A DNA stretch of 64,000 bases from Pterobdella sp. o SKG-2022 (lineage: Eukaryota > Annelida > Clitellata > Hirudinida > Piscicolidae), in contig OZ038325.1 of the NCBI GenBank assembly GCA_964035795.1, forward strand, positions 3,008,772-3,072,771. The letters are read 5' to 3'. Below, one piece after another: positions 1 to 14,700 of the stretch (positions are counted from its first letter, which is position 1; the number at the start of each line of letters is the position of its first letter). A model generated the notes under the pieces. That model was not told where the DNA came from and did no database searches. It saw nothing but the letters and a program-made list of their open reading frames with translations. The translations under genes were made by a program, and so were the position numbers.

Positions 1-221
1 GTATGTGATGTAGCAGTAATAATAATATTAATGTTATTACTGCCAATGGTTAAGTAACAATAACAATTATGACAATACGGAAGGATGCTATCAAAGATAC
101 AAATATTAATGAGCTTTAGTAAAATATCGTTGAGCCATTGTATAAGATAGATTTTCACTGTTTCCTAACATGGTACTCATTTTCATTAATTAAGTTATCA
201 TCATCATCAATTATTAGTATT

Positions 222-3200
222 GTTAAAGGTAGCCTCAAGGATCCATTGAAAGAAGATGAAACGCATTACACTATGGTGACAAGGCTTTGCAAGGTGAATA
301 ATAATAACAATTTTTTTTTATTAACCTTATTGTTACCCTCCAATACAGGACCGGATGTACCCAGTAATGAAGGTAATGAATAAATATTTTAATATCGATG
401 GATTGAGAATAAAACAATAGTAATTTATTTTGTGAATATTTAGCCTCAAAATTGTGAATCATAAAAACACCACAATATTTGAATTTTTTATTTTAACGAA
501 GCTTTCCGATATATTTTATGTCATCATCAGGTAACCAATTAGTATCAATATAATAGAAACAAACACTAAGGTTTATTGAGAAACTTAATACACGAAGCTT
601 TTCGTAAGAGTATCTTACGTTATCTAGGGTAGTACTCTTACGAAAAGCTTCGTGTATTAAGTTTCTCAATAAACCTCAGTGTTTGTTTCTATTATATTGA
701 TTTCCGGCTATTTTACGTCAACTTTAGTTAGTATCAGTTGTATCTAATTTTCATTATGAATTATGACAAAGTTGAATTTGTCGAAAAATTTAGTTTTTTG
801 AAAAAATATATAGTGCAGCTCAGAACACTTCGCGCACTCTTACTTTATGGAATGACTTTTAACAAAAGATTTTTTATTGTCAAATTTTTTTTATAAAAAA
901 AGCTTTTATGAAACTAACTATTTGATATAACTTTGGCTTTAAAAAAATATATATTAGTTACCTGATATATATTCTATATCATTATCAGGTTGCTAATTAG
1001 TTACCTGATATATATTCTATATCATTATCAGGTAGCTAATTAGTTATCTGATATATATTCTATATCATTATCAGGTTGCTAATTAGTTACCTGATATATA
1101 TAAAATTGAAACATTGTCATGGTTTCATGATTCACAATAAAAATTTATTTTATCATTATCTTGTTAAGGTTAAGATTATTTTTCTAATTATTTCATTAAT
1201 TGAAATTGAGATTTTATTATTATTATTATTATTTTTAAGGTCAAACTAAAGTGCAGAGGAGGCGGTCTACCGTACTATTTCTACTTCAACAAGCTCAGTA
1301 AGTATCATTATCATTCTTCTAATTATTATTGTTGTTATTTTTTTTTCATCTTTATCGTTATTATTTTTTCAATTCTTATTGTTATTTTTCAGAGAAATCT
1401 TAATGAACTTATAAGCAATACTCAACAATGCTTAACGTCGATTAATGAGAGAATTTTAGTACATTTGTAAAACAAAGATGTCTAGAATTCTCGGTGAATA
1501 TAGCCTTATCTTATTATTATGGCAAAACTATACTTAGCGAAAATTCCAGCTGATTTTGCTAATCAAATGTACTTAATTTTTCTCATAAATCGACGTTAAA
1601 CATTTTTGAATATTGTTGTTATTCTATTTATGTTCAAGATCTTTATTAGTAGTATTGATTGTATTATTAGTAGTAGTATTGATTTCATTATTTCCATCAT
1701 TATCATTTTTATAGAATCAGTGATTTATGAGGAAAAGACGGATCTACTGCATGCATTGTTTACCACTGAAGAGTTGGTAGAATACACCCTCCTACATCCA
1801 CGACCATTATCTTATGCGCTTCCACATATACCCAACTACCCACCTATCCGCAAACACACCAACCCAAAAACAAACACACTCACCTACCAACACACATACG
1901 CATCTACCCACAAATACACATAATAACAAAAACACCAACCAATCCACAAAAACACCTTCTACTTACCTACTCACAAACACATTGACCAACACATACACAC
2001 TCACCTGAAAACATTCACACTCCCAAAAACATACACACACTCACTAACAAAAACATACACACTTACCCTCACAAAAGCAACACCCACTAAGCCACACACA
2101 CACACACCCCACTAACCCACACACCCCTCACTAACACACACTAACACCCCACTAACCCACCCACACACACCCCACTAACACACACACCCACCAACAGAGA
2201 GATAGGTTCAGCTATTTGCATCTTCAAACTGAGTGAAATAGATGCTGTTTTTCTGAGAGCCTATACCATAATTGTAACCGATAGAAGCACTCGTGAGGAG
2301 GTCGATATCTGCATCAAAAGCAAAAAACTCGACTTTTTTTTTGATCAGGTTGGTGCGGGGAAGGATTGGTGGGTGGATAGGTAGATAAAAAGCAATTAGA
2401 TAATTGCAGTTGACTTTGTATTACAAACGCGCACACACATCTTGGATTTTGGAAGTGTCTTTTCCACTTAACAGTAGGTGCACTGAAAATTGATTTCTTG
2501 AACATTTCTTCACGTGGTTATGAAGTTCTTGTTTTTTGAATACGTTATTGCGAATTGGACAATGATGTGTTGATGGTGCATTGTGGACTAGGCAGATGTG
2601 GTTGATGAGGCCTGCCTTGTTGAATGTTGTTTTGCTGCAACTTGGATGCTGGCATTGGAATGAAGAACTGTTGTTTTGAACCTCTAAAGTATTTTGCCTT
2701 AATCGTTTCAGTTGCGAAGTTCTGTCTTCCAGGTGTCAACAATCTTCAGTTTTTCAGCTTTGAGTGTTTTGGGTCGTGCCATGGGAAATGGAAACCATGC
2801 ATACACACACACTCAACCACGCACGCACACACACACATTTTTCACTTGTGCATTTATCCATCACAAGGTGGGTTCACTAAACTGAAAAGTGCAGTTTATC
2901 TATGGATTTGGTGTGGTGTTCTTCTTTGGACTTGCCAGTAATCAGCTAGGCGAAATTTTTTGAAATCTTTTTTGTAGGCTCTTTGTTAATGGGTTTCGCT
3001 GAAATTCTAAAGTTCTTTCTGCAGCCAATTGAAATTAATCTTTACTTTTAATCGTGAGACCGCCATTTTTTTGTTTATGTCTTAATTTTAAATTAAAATT
3101 TTTTATTCAAAATAACTTTTACAGTTTCTCAATGTTTCAAATATTCACAAATTAAAATTTTTAAAATTTGGTTAGTGAGTATTTCGTGACTTTCGTATTT

Positions 3201-6200
3201 ATCCAAAATGAGTTTTTTCCAAATAAATTGTTATCAACTTATTACATTATTTATTTTGAATATTTTTAGCTGGTGTTAAGCTAAAAATTTTAACTTCCAA
3301 CTAGTGGAAACTTGAAATTTAACGAAAGCCATTTTACTCGTGCCTACCTGCACACACAAACACACACAAACACAGTGCAATATAACCGACAAAGAGAAGA
3401 CAACATACACGAAAGAAGAAGGTATCCTCTTCGACAGTATGACACACCCCTTCGCTTTCAATGACTCACAACGTTTCTCCTTCATGACTGTTGAACGGGT
3501 GTGTGTGTGTGTGTGTGTGTGTTTTGAGGGTTATGGGGCAAGTGCTTTGTGACTTGAAGGAGAGCTTAGTTATGACTAGTGTGTTTTTTATAGGTTGGAA
3601 TGGATTGATGGTTTGTTGTGTTGAGGTTTGAAAGGGTATGTGGGTATTTTATATTCATTTAATATATTTTGTCTTTAATGCTTATCATTTCTTCCACCAT
3701 TTCATCCCATCATCTCTTTAAAAGTCTTATTTCCCTCATAATTTTTTCCAAACACCACCTCAACCTCTTACAACCACCCAGTTGAATTTCCAAGAATGCA
3801 TTGGGGAGTTTCACCCTGCCGTAGACCTGGGATGCTATATCTACTGGTTATATGATGGTGGGTGATGATGAGTATGATTTTGATAATGATTTAGTACTAA
3901 TTAGTGATGAGTCTTATTTATTATGATACTCATTCTTGGGATTTTCGATACGACCATCCATACATCATCTAACTTTTTAGAGGCAGTTTTTTCGCAGTAA
4001 TCAATTTTTTGAGATTTTTACATCAAAAGCTGTTATATCTTCTTTTTTGAATAATTCCATTTAAAAATCCCATTGTTGATATAAAAATTCTTAAATATAT
4101 CTTCTATTTTTAGCAACATTCATTCATCTTTTCTTCCATACAACATTCAATCTCCCATCCATCCACCATTCACCACATGAGTATTTATAAATCTCATTAA
4201 TGCTTACGTCGGCCCGTATAGCTCAGTGGTAGAGCATTAGAGTAATTATTTAAAACTACTGGGTTCGATCCCGCGTGGACCGACATTAATTACACAAGGA
4301 GTAGCACCTTGGGAAACATTTGTTGAGCTAACGAAACTCCAATATGGGGAGACTAATGGTCGAATTGAAAAAAATGCTCATAAACTTCAAGAATTTCAAT
4401 AAAACCAATGCATTTTGATGAACCTCATTCACGAGGCATTAATAAACTCATGAATATTAATGAACCCACAGCAACCAGGCCGGGTTATTTATATAGAATC
4501 TTCAACAGAAACCTTTAAGTGTCAAAAAAAGTAATGCTAAAAAAATCAACTCCAAATAGTTATGGAAGAAGTTGCACAATAAAGTACAAGAAAGGGAAAA
4601 ACATGCAGTCTGTTGCTAAAACAATGATGCCAAAGCATAGAACAATATGCAGCTCAGAATAATTCTGCCTCAATAATTTTCGCTGCGTTTTACGTTACCC
4701 TTGGGCCCCGCAAATATGATGCGCAGATTAGTCGACCACTCTGTTCATAAATAAATTCGAATGTAAAAATAAATAACAGCGCCGCAGGAGATGTTGCAGT
4801 ATTTGTGAGTTTGCGTATAATATTTGAACATTGAGAAACAATGTAGAATCCGTGGGCACCTGATTTTAATATTGATGTGTTCAAGGCTTGTAGGAGCTGT
4901 AACGTATTGGAAAGAGGCTTTTATAAATTTTTTAATTTGAGATGTTTGAGAAATTGAAACTTGTTGCTTTAATTAGATCTAAAAACTTGATTAAAAGCTT
5001 CAATCGTTCATTTAGCAGCTCAACTAACAGAAGTCATAGTATACTTTTATGCGCTAGGAAATATCATTTAGATTAATTTGCTTTTAATTAAAGAAAATTT
5101 TATGCGTACTAGTCTAAATAAACAATAGAGTGAATTTATGTAAAGCAAAATCATGTTTACACACGTTATAAATGTTTTGGCATTATTATTGATCAAGACT
5201 TATACGCCAGAAAAATGAAAACTTTTGTGGATTGATGAGTGGGTGGATTGATTGAGTGTTAGTACGATAGGCTTGTGAAATATATTGATTTCCTTAATTT
5301 TTATGAGTTCATTCTGAAGATTATACCTCAAAAAATCTATCGAAAAAGTCTAAAAAATTCAATGAAAGCTCGTATTACCTATCTGGATTGAATTTTAAAT
5401 AACCCAGAAAAATGGCTCAAATATAAGCGAAAAAACTATAAAATAAAATTAAACACATGGGTTAAAAGCTATTAACTTGATGATTTTTCAATAAATCGAA
5501 AGAGTCATGTGGTCTAAAAACTTAAAAACCAGTGTGTTATATTTAATCAAACTTAAAAAATAATGTAAAAAAATTTTGAAAAAGAAATATTCTAGTGAAA
5601 AAAAGTACTAAATTTTGATTAATCGCTCAACACTAGCTTTTATAATTATGTGACTCTTGCTTATAAATTTTCTTCGCGAACAACTTTGTTAAAAAGTGCG
5701 ATTGTAACAACGTTCAAATGCAGCGTATTAATTTAAAAATACATTGAAATGAGATTTATGTTTGCATCTTATGACTTCTATGTTTTATAAGAACCGAATT
5801 TTTTTTTGCTTTAAGTACTTTTACACCAAAGATAAATATTTTTTTTTATTTAAAAGATCGTAAATTTGAAAAAGTTTTGAAAATTAATTTCATTATTGGG
5901 TGCAAAGTTTTGTCGAATTAGAGCTGACCTGAGCCCCATTTGTTCTGGTAACTTCGCAGAAAACAATGGGTGTAAATGCACTTGCCAAAAAAAATTGAAA
6001 AAATTAAAATAAAAATTTATGGAATTTAATTTTAAAAAAATTCATTAAAAAAACTTGAAATAACAACTTTGTTTTAGGTGAATTCACCAACAAAGTTTCA
6101 ATAAAAGCGTGGATTAATTTAATACTTCTCGCTTGCATCAATTTATGCTTCAAAAACGTAAAAAAACAATTTTTCACTTTGAAACTGCTGGCATTTTATG

Positions 6201-8700
6201 ATAGAGAAGATAAAAATAAACTTCAAAATCTGTTTCACAGGCTTTCTCATCAATGAACCAGTGTGCAACATACAAAAGTCTGTAGAGGGGCTGGCCACAT
6301 GGTTTGAATGTCAAAAACCACGATTTGAAAACCTTAGTGATTTTCAAATAATTCCAATTGATACTGAAGCTCAAAACTTGGTTGAAATTGAATTAGTTGA
6401 TAACAAAAAAAACAGCCTTTTTTCTAATCACNNNNNNNNNNNNNNNNNNNNNNNNNNNNNNNNNNNNNNNNNNNNNNNNNNNNNNNNNNNNNNNNNNNNN
6501 NNNNNNNNNNNNNNNNNNNNNNNNNNNNNNNNNNNNNNNNNNNNNNNNNNNNNNNNNNNNNNNNNNNNNNNNNNNNNNNNNNNNNNNNNNNNNNNNNNNN
6601 NNNNNNNNNNNNNNNNNNNNNNNNNNNNNNNGTTGGGCTTTTTGAAAGTTCTATATTGAAGTCGGCCTTTCCATTCAGAGCGATCGAGTGGATCCGCACA
6701 AACCATGTCTAACTTTCTTTTATCATTCAAAATGAGTTCATTCCAAGTCTTTTTGGGCCTACCAGGCTTCTTGCAAGTATCTAAATCCAACTTTCGCACC
6801 TGAGAAATCCAACCCACGCTACGCTCTACATGTCCGAACCACCTCATCCTGCTTGTACGAAGAACTACCTCAACATCCCGAATGCCAAGTTTTGAAAGGA
6901 ATGAGTGGGAGCAAACATTATAATTCGTTTTGATGTTGCACATCCAGCGAAGCATGGCAAGGTCATTTCGTTTAAGGCGGTTCAATGTGGAAACTGTTAC
7001 AGGCCATGTTTCAGTAGCATGACACCTATCCGAACATCAAACGAGTTGCTATACTCATCACCAACTCTCACCCTACTTCTCACTTCCTTGTACATGGATT
7101 TACGCATATTCCACCAAATCACTTCTTGTGGCACTCTGTCAAAGGCTTTCTCCAGATCAATGAATGCTAAGTAGAGGGGCTTACCAGCAACCAGATGCTT
7201 TTCCTGTAACTGACGGAGGATAAATATGGCATCAGTTGTACCTTGACCTTGCATAAAACCACATTGCATATCATTAATCACCACTCTCTGTCTGATAAAA
7301 CGTTTCACTACGCGCTCCAAAACCTTCATAATCTGATAAATTAACTTTAAACCCCTATAGTTAGACCTTTACTCTTATATACACTGACTTTCCTGCCACT
7401 CAGACGGTATACGGTTCTCAAAGATGATGTCTTCAATGAGATCTCGAATCATACTAGCACCACTTGAACCTGCGGCCTTGAGCATCTCAGCAATAATACC
7501 TGAAGGACCCGCTGCTTTCTCAAGGATCATTTTATTAATGGCCTTTCTAACCATTGCTGTAGTGATAGGTTCGCTGGGACCTTTCACGGGATAGACTTCG
7601 GACAAACCACCTGGATTCCATGAAAACTCCACATTGAGAAGGTGCATATAATGCTCTCTCCACGCTTCTTTTTTGGAATCAACATCCAGGGACATTTGGC
7701 CATTATTATTTCTCACAGGTTTATCCCCAATGACGTTCTGGTTCTCTCGCCGCATTCGCTTAGCCAGTCGATATATCTCAACAGATCTGGGATTGATTTG
7801 TTCGAACGCAATCTTCTCAGCATCAGTTTTGGCTATGTGAACAGCAAGGTTGGATGCACGTTTAGCCGCCTGATAGGCATCTCTGTCTCCTCCTGCTTAC
7901 CATAATTTGAAACATTTGCGTTTGTGGGACACAGCTTGCTGCACTTTGTCATCCCACCACCAAGTCTGTCTTTTCCAAGTATGTTTTGCAGAGACTTCAC
8001 AAACCTGTTTTGTAGCATTAATCAAATTGTTTTTCAGGTACTTCCAATGTTCATCCAAAGTTTTACCAGTTTCATTTCCTTGGATTAATGCATTGAAAAA
8101 ATTAGAAAATTCAACTTGATTTCCAAAGTCTCTTAGTTTCCAGTACGAGAAACAAACCTTCTTTTGGAGTGAGCATGAATGCAAACCTTGATGTCACCGA
8201 CCACCAGTCTATGCTGTGTTGCACACTCCTTTCCAACAATGACTTTCACATTAGAGACCATTTTTCTAAAACTTCTCCTATACAATATGTAGTCAATTTG
8301 GGTTTTACAATCTCCTGACTAGTAGGTAACCAGAAGTTCAAATTTCTTCTTGAACCAGGAGTTACCAACAACCAGCTCATTGGCAACAACAAATTCCAGC
8401 AGTCTTTCACCTTCATTGTTTCTTTTTTCCAAAGCCTATCCACCACGCACATCCTCAAAAGCAGTAGAGTGTGATCCTATATGGCCATTCCAGTCTTCAC
8501 TTATGATTAGCTGTTCCGAAGATGAAACTCTAGCTATAGTGGATTGAAGCGCATAATAGAATTGATCTTTTACACTCTCACTAAGGTTAGCTTGAGGTAC
8601 ATGAACACTCACAAAAACAAACACAAATGATCCAACCACCATTCGAATGAGAATGATTCTATCTGAGACTCTAATCACTTCAAACACTTTCTCCCACCAC

Positions 8701-8772
<72 letters not shown>

Positions 8773-11700
8773 TCAGTGACAAACTTTGGAACAGCCATTT
8801 AGTTTCTCTGGGCTCATCTTTAGCCTTAGATATGCGTTTGCCCAAATCAGAAAAAAATGAGAAAGCATGAAAACCAAAGATACCAGAGGTTTCAACCACT
8901 AACGGGACGAAAATATGGCTATCTGCAAGGCTTCGATATTTTTGTATTTTCGCCGTTTCTGCTTTTTGGGAAACCCAGCCGAGATTGGGTACAGTTTGAA
9001 GCAAGTGTGAAGGTGAAAAAGAATTAGAGTAGCTAGCGTCCCAGCTGAGGCATTTGCCATTCTTATAAGGGAAAATGGTAGGCCCATCAGGCCGTTTGCC
9101 GTCTCTTCTGTCAAGGCCTACTGGTTCAAGCTGACTGGGAAATCCAGTTTTGTTTAAGGCACGTTTGATTGAATCGTTCAGTGCGTAATGTCTAGGAATA
9201 CGTCCAGCACTTAATTTGCAGGATAATTGTATTGAAATTGAGAGTCATAAAAGCACGAAAATATTTGAATTTTTTATTTTGAGGTAATTAGTTATAAAGA
9301 TATAGAATATATCGAAGCTTCGTCAAAATAAAAAATTCAAATATTTTCGTGTTTTTATGATTTACAATTTTGAGGCTAAATATTCACAATAGTATTAAAT
9401 AAACAGAAATAATAATAACAATAATAATGAAGTTTGCTAGTGATAATAATAGAGATATGAGTGAACACAGTACAACAAACGAAAAACAGATTGGCTATAT
9501 ATTCATAGTGACAGACAGATATTTGGTGCGAATAAACACCAAACTGTGCTCTAGCCAAAACAGGTGGGTAATTCTTTTGATTTTGTTTAGCTATCTCTGA
9601 AGAGAAAAATAATGGTGGTTGGGATGATGGGGGTGGTGATGATGATGTTATTCAAATATGCCATTTTAGTAATAATGATCTCAAAAATATTAGCAGTAGT
9701 TATGAGGAGAATGTTGTAAGGTTAACAAAAAATTAAGAATAAGATTGGCAGTTGCACAAGGATGAATGAGAAACTAGGAAGTGAAATAGTTCCACTTTTA
9801 TAATCTCTTCGTTCATCTCACTTATTCTTATTATTGTTCATATTGTCATTTTATTATAAATATTATTATTGTCCATGTTTTTATCATAATTCTTATTAAT
9901 ATTATCTTTCCTATTGTTCTCAACATTATTCTTATCAGTAACAATATTTCTATCATTACCATTTATGTATTATTATTATTCCTATTTCAATTATTATTAT
10001 TTTTACTATTCCTGTTATTATGTTCGTCATAATTGATAAGTTTTATTATTCCTATTTTTGTTATTTCTTTTGATATTATTATTATTATCATGCAGGTGCA
10101 CCACATGCGCCACAGACCCCCACTGTATGTGGGATTTGAAGATAGGTGAGTGTGTGCAGAGACACTATGACATGAGGAATGCTGACAGGTTTTTATTCAG
10201 TTATTATTCAGTTGACAATTGTTATTATTCACTCATTATTTTTATTATTTAGTTATTATTATTTTTATTGTTCAATAATTATTTTTGTTGTTATTTAGTT
10301 TGTAATTTTGTTTTTGATTTAATTATCATTGTTTTTTCCGTCGTTTTTTTATTACTTTTATTTTAATAATTATCAATATTTTCATAATTATTAATATTTT
10401 TATTCCTATAATTATTGTTATAATTATTATTATCACTCCAGGGGCAGATACATTTTTCGAAAGTTTGGCGAGTCTTCTCTGAAACTGTGCCAGCCCCATT
10501 GCTATAGTCGGTGATGTTATTTTTATTATTTAAAATTCAAGTTCTTTATTATTTTTTCCATTCCATTTATTGTCATTCATGTTATTGCCGAATTTATTTT
10601 TTATTCAATACTTTTTCACATAGTGCTTACAACCAGTTCACCGCTACGATTATCATCACCATAGCTTCACTACCTTCCAACCATCATCACTCCACCATCA
10701 CCACCCAACCACCATTCCACCTCTTTCATCACTATTATCACTCACTACCACCTCAGCTCTTAACCGCCTTTTCGCCACGCTATTACCATCTTTTTCATTT
10801 CTATTACCACCACCCACCTCTCAGCTCTTGAGAAGATACAAAAAACCTCAGACTCTTCACTACAGCTACTTTGCCACTCCAAATGCCACCCTGACACCTA
10901 CCCCCTGTGGTTCATTAATGGCCAACCCATTCACTATTATAACGTTGATGAGTTTGATGACCTTATTGCTGCTAAGAGGTGGGTGGTTAGGGTATTTGGG
11001 ATGGTGGTTAAGGTCTTTGGGATGGTGGTTAGAGTATTTGGGATGGTGGTTAGGGTATTTGAGATGGTGGTTAGGTTAGTTGGGATGGGGGTTAGGGAAG
11101 TTGGGATGGGGTTAGGGAAGTTGGGACGGTGGTTGAAATATTTGAATTGACCTAATACAAGAGCAATTTAAATCAAACATTTTTATCGATTAAATAATAA
11201 ATTATTGTTTAGTTGATAAAAAATTTAAATTTGAAATGTAAAAAATTGGGTCGACTCAATTTTTATTATTATCTATTGCACCCGAGTGACATTTAGAAGC
11301 GTTGTAGGGATGGGTAGAATCCAAAAAAAAGGGCTTTTCGTTGGGCGTTGATTCCATCTCTTTGGTGTTGTGATGCTTGATGTGATGGCGGTTGAGGGGC
11401 TTTATTGTTTGATTTTGGCAGGAACATTGTGTTCTGGGCATGACATTAAACTGGATCCAAGTGGTCCTGGGCATGACGTTAAACTGCACCGAAGATAGCG
11501 TCTCCAATTTGAGACTGATTTTCTGTTATAACCTGGATAACAGTAGGCTTCGGTAGCAGGTATCAACAAACTGATATCCTGGTATCGTTGTCATTTGGCT
11601 CGGCGGAGGATCATTCTTTATTGACAACGGTAAGGCAAACTGCCCAAGTGTGGGAACGGCGGTTCTTGAAATCTGATAGTTTCAAGTTGGACGTTAGCTT

Positions 11701-14700
11701 AGGCTGGCAGTTCTATGAAAACTTTGTCCCAACTAAAAATGGCTTTCAAAAAATATCTTTACACTAAAGTAGTGCCAGTACCCATATGCGTACTGGTAAT
11801 GCTTCGGGCTTGGCTGACTCCCGGGTGTGGAATGCAGGGTCCGGCTTAGGCGAATCAAGTGAGCACCCGAAAACGACGTTCAGAATAGCTTCTTTGAATG
11901 TGGGTAGTTTAAAGAGCAGAGGCAGTGAGGTGGTAGAGACTATGTTTCGGAGAAGAGTGGACATTTGTGCGATCCAAGAACATAGATGGGCTGGTGGCAT
12001 TGAGTCAAATCAATCCCGCACTTTGAAGGGCAAGAATTCAGCCTATAAGTTTTATTGGTGTGGCAATAAGTCAGGTCTCGGTGGTGCTGGATTTCTTTTG
12101 GCAGAAAAATTGACAAATAATGTTTTTGAAGTTCATCGTGTCTTAGGCAGGATTCTAGTATTACGTCGTTCTTGAGAGTCTGTGTTCACCTTTGTTGTGG
12201 TCTATGTCTCACAAGTTGGTCATCCAAATGAGGAAAAAAAAATTTTTTATGATGAGTTGCAGAAATGTATCTCAAAAGTACCATCTTCTGAGATTCTCAT
12301 CCCATTGGGAGACTGAAATGGGCATTTTAGTGAAAAGGATGCTGGTTTTGAGGACGTGCATGGCGGTTTTGGTTATGGCACCCGTAACTCTGAAGGTGAG
12401 TGGATTTTAGAATTCGCAATGGCCAACAATCTTTTTGTCGCCAACACTTGTTTTATGAAAAGGGAGTCCCATCTTGTGACCTATAACTCCGGTGGTTCCA
12501 AGTCCCAGATTGACTTCTTTCTTTATCGAAAAACTTTCAAAAGTATGGTAAAGAATGTCAAAGTCATTCCTAGAGAGGAATGTGCATTGCAACACCATCT
12601 GTTAGTCTGTGATCTTGTTCACATCATACGAAGGAGTGTGAAACTGAAGTTTAACCCTCGTCTTCGAACCTGGAAACTCCGAGATCCAGCAGTTACGAAA
12701 GAGTTTGCTATTTCTTTAAACGCCAAGTTAACAGCGGCTAAGGTCATGAATTTACCAAACGTGGAGGAAATATGGGCTCATCTCAAAAAGTCCCTTCTTG
12801 AAACCTCTTCAGAGGTCTGTGGTACATCTCTGAACCACCAGTGTAAACGCCAAACATGGTGGTGGAACGCCAGTGTAGATGACGATGTGAAGGAAAAAAG
12901 GAACCGTTATAAGGCTTTCATAAAGCTTCAAATTCAAGGGCTATATAATGAAGCTAACATAGCTAAAGAAGCTTATAACGAGTCTAAGCGTGTTACTAAG
13001 CGTTTTGTTTGGTTGGCAAAAAGTGGAGCGGAAAGGGATGCATTTTCTGCTATTACATCCGGCCTTAATGAAATATATAACGGCCAGGCAGATGGACAGT
13101 CATAACCGTGATGTAATAGGTGATAAATGTGTCAGAAATGATGCTGGTGAACTCACTTTAAGTGATGCCCAAAAAAGGAATGCCTGGGTTGAACATCATA
13201 AAAGGCTATCAAATGTTGAGTTCGATTGGGCTAGCAAGTCTCTTTCTTTTGTTTCACCGATCCTTGGCCCTCCTCCTTCTGTCACACTGTCACAGGTCAG
13301 TGATGCTATTAAGAAAATAAAGTGTCGCAAAACAGCAGGACCATCTGGCATAGTGGCCGAAATGTTAAAGGCGTCTGGTTCTGTAGGTTTAGAAGTCTTG
13401 GCCCACCTCATGAAATCAGTTATTGCTAAAGGTGTTGTTCCTGCTGATTGGCGTGAGAGCATCATTGTAAACCTCCACAAAGGTAAGGGGGATGCTTTGG
13501 ATCAAGGAAATTATAGAAGCCTCAAGCTGACAGATCATGTGATGAAGCTTGTTGAGCATGTCCTAGAGCGACGAATCAGGGAGATGGTGGATATTGATGA
13601 GATGCAGTTTGGCTTCGTTTCTGGTAGAAGCGCCACTAATGCAGTTTTTATTGTTCGTCAGTTGCAGGAAAAATATCTAGCCGTCAAAAAACCACTATTT
13701 TTTGTTTTCGTCGATTTAGAGAAAGCCTTTGATCGAGTTCCGCACAAAGTGATTTGGTGGGCAATGAGAAAGCTCGGGGTTGAAGAATGGGCTGTCCGTG
13801 TAGTTTAGAGCATGTATATTGCAGCAAAAAGTCGAGTACGCATTAATAACCAGCTCAGTGATGAGTTTGGTGTAAATGTTGGTGTACATCAAGGATCTGT
13901 ATTAAGTCCTTTACTTTTTATTCTTGTTTTGGAAGCTTTGTCTAGAGAGCTAAAAACCGGTGCTCCTTGGGAACTTTTATATGCTGATGACCTGGTTTTG
14001 ATCTCAGAATCGCTAGACGATTGTATATCCAAATTTGAAAAATGGAAACTGGAAATAGAAAGTAAAAAATTGCGGGTGAACTCCAAAAAAACAAAATTCA
14101 AGTTACTCGGTTCTGAAAACTTGAGGGATTCTGGAGCTTTTTCTTGCAGTGTATGCCGCAAAGGTGTTGGCGTCAACTCAGTTTTTTGCTCGACATGATC
14201 TCATTGGGTCCACAAAAGATGTAGTGGTTTGACTGGAAGACTGAAGGATCAGGCTTATGTATGTCCTTGCTGTCTCAATTTAGCGCCACCTTTGGATTAT
14301 AGACCTATCAAAGAAGTTATTGTTGGTAATGCCACAATGGATGTAGAACCGACGTTTTTCTACCTTGGTGATATGTTGTGTGCATGTGGAGGTTGTGAAC
14401 TGGCAGTTATCACCAGATGTTCAGTTGTCTGGGGGAAATTTAAAAAACTGTTGCCCATATTGACCTCTAAACACATCACCTTGGAACTTCGTGGCAAATT
14501 ATACACATCTTGTGTGCGTTCTGCCTTGTTATATTGAAGTGAAAACTGGGCTCCAACAGTTGCGGTTTTGCAAAGGCTACAGCGCAACGATAGGTCTATG
14601 ATCCGCTGGATATGTGGTGTTAAGTCAAAGGATAGAAGTCTATCATCAGTATTCCTCAAAAAACTCAAAATCCCAGACATAAGGACGCTGCTACAGAGCC

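Noticed and set aside
3781..3840. Possible missing sema-domain exon (WGVSPCRRPG)
   Set aside because: It resembles the W..VP.PRPG motif, but reading phase did not connect to the 2202-2300 exon and the downstream residues do not match, so it was left out.
4208..4284. Possible functional tRNA with intact A and B boxes
   Set aside because: The anticodon arm is mismatched, there is no T-run terminator, and the adjoining body repeats at 26.8 kb, which marks a SINE.
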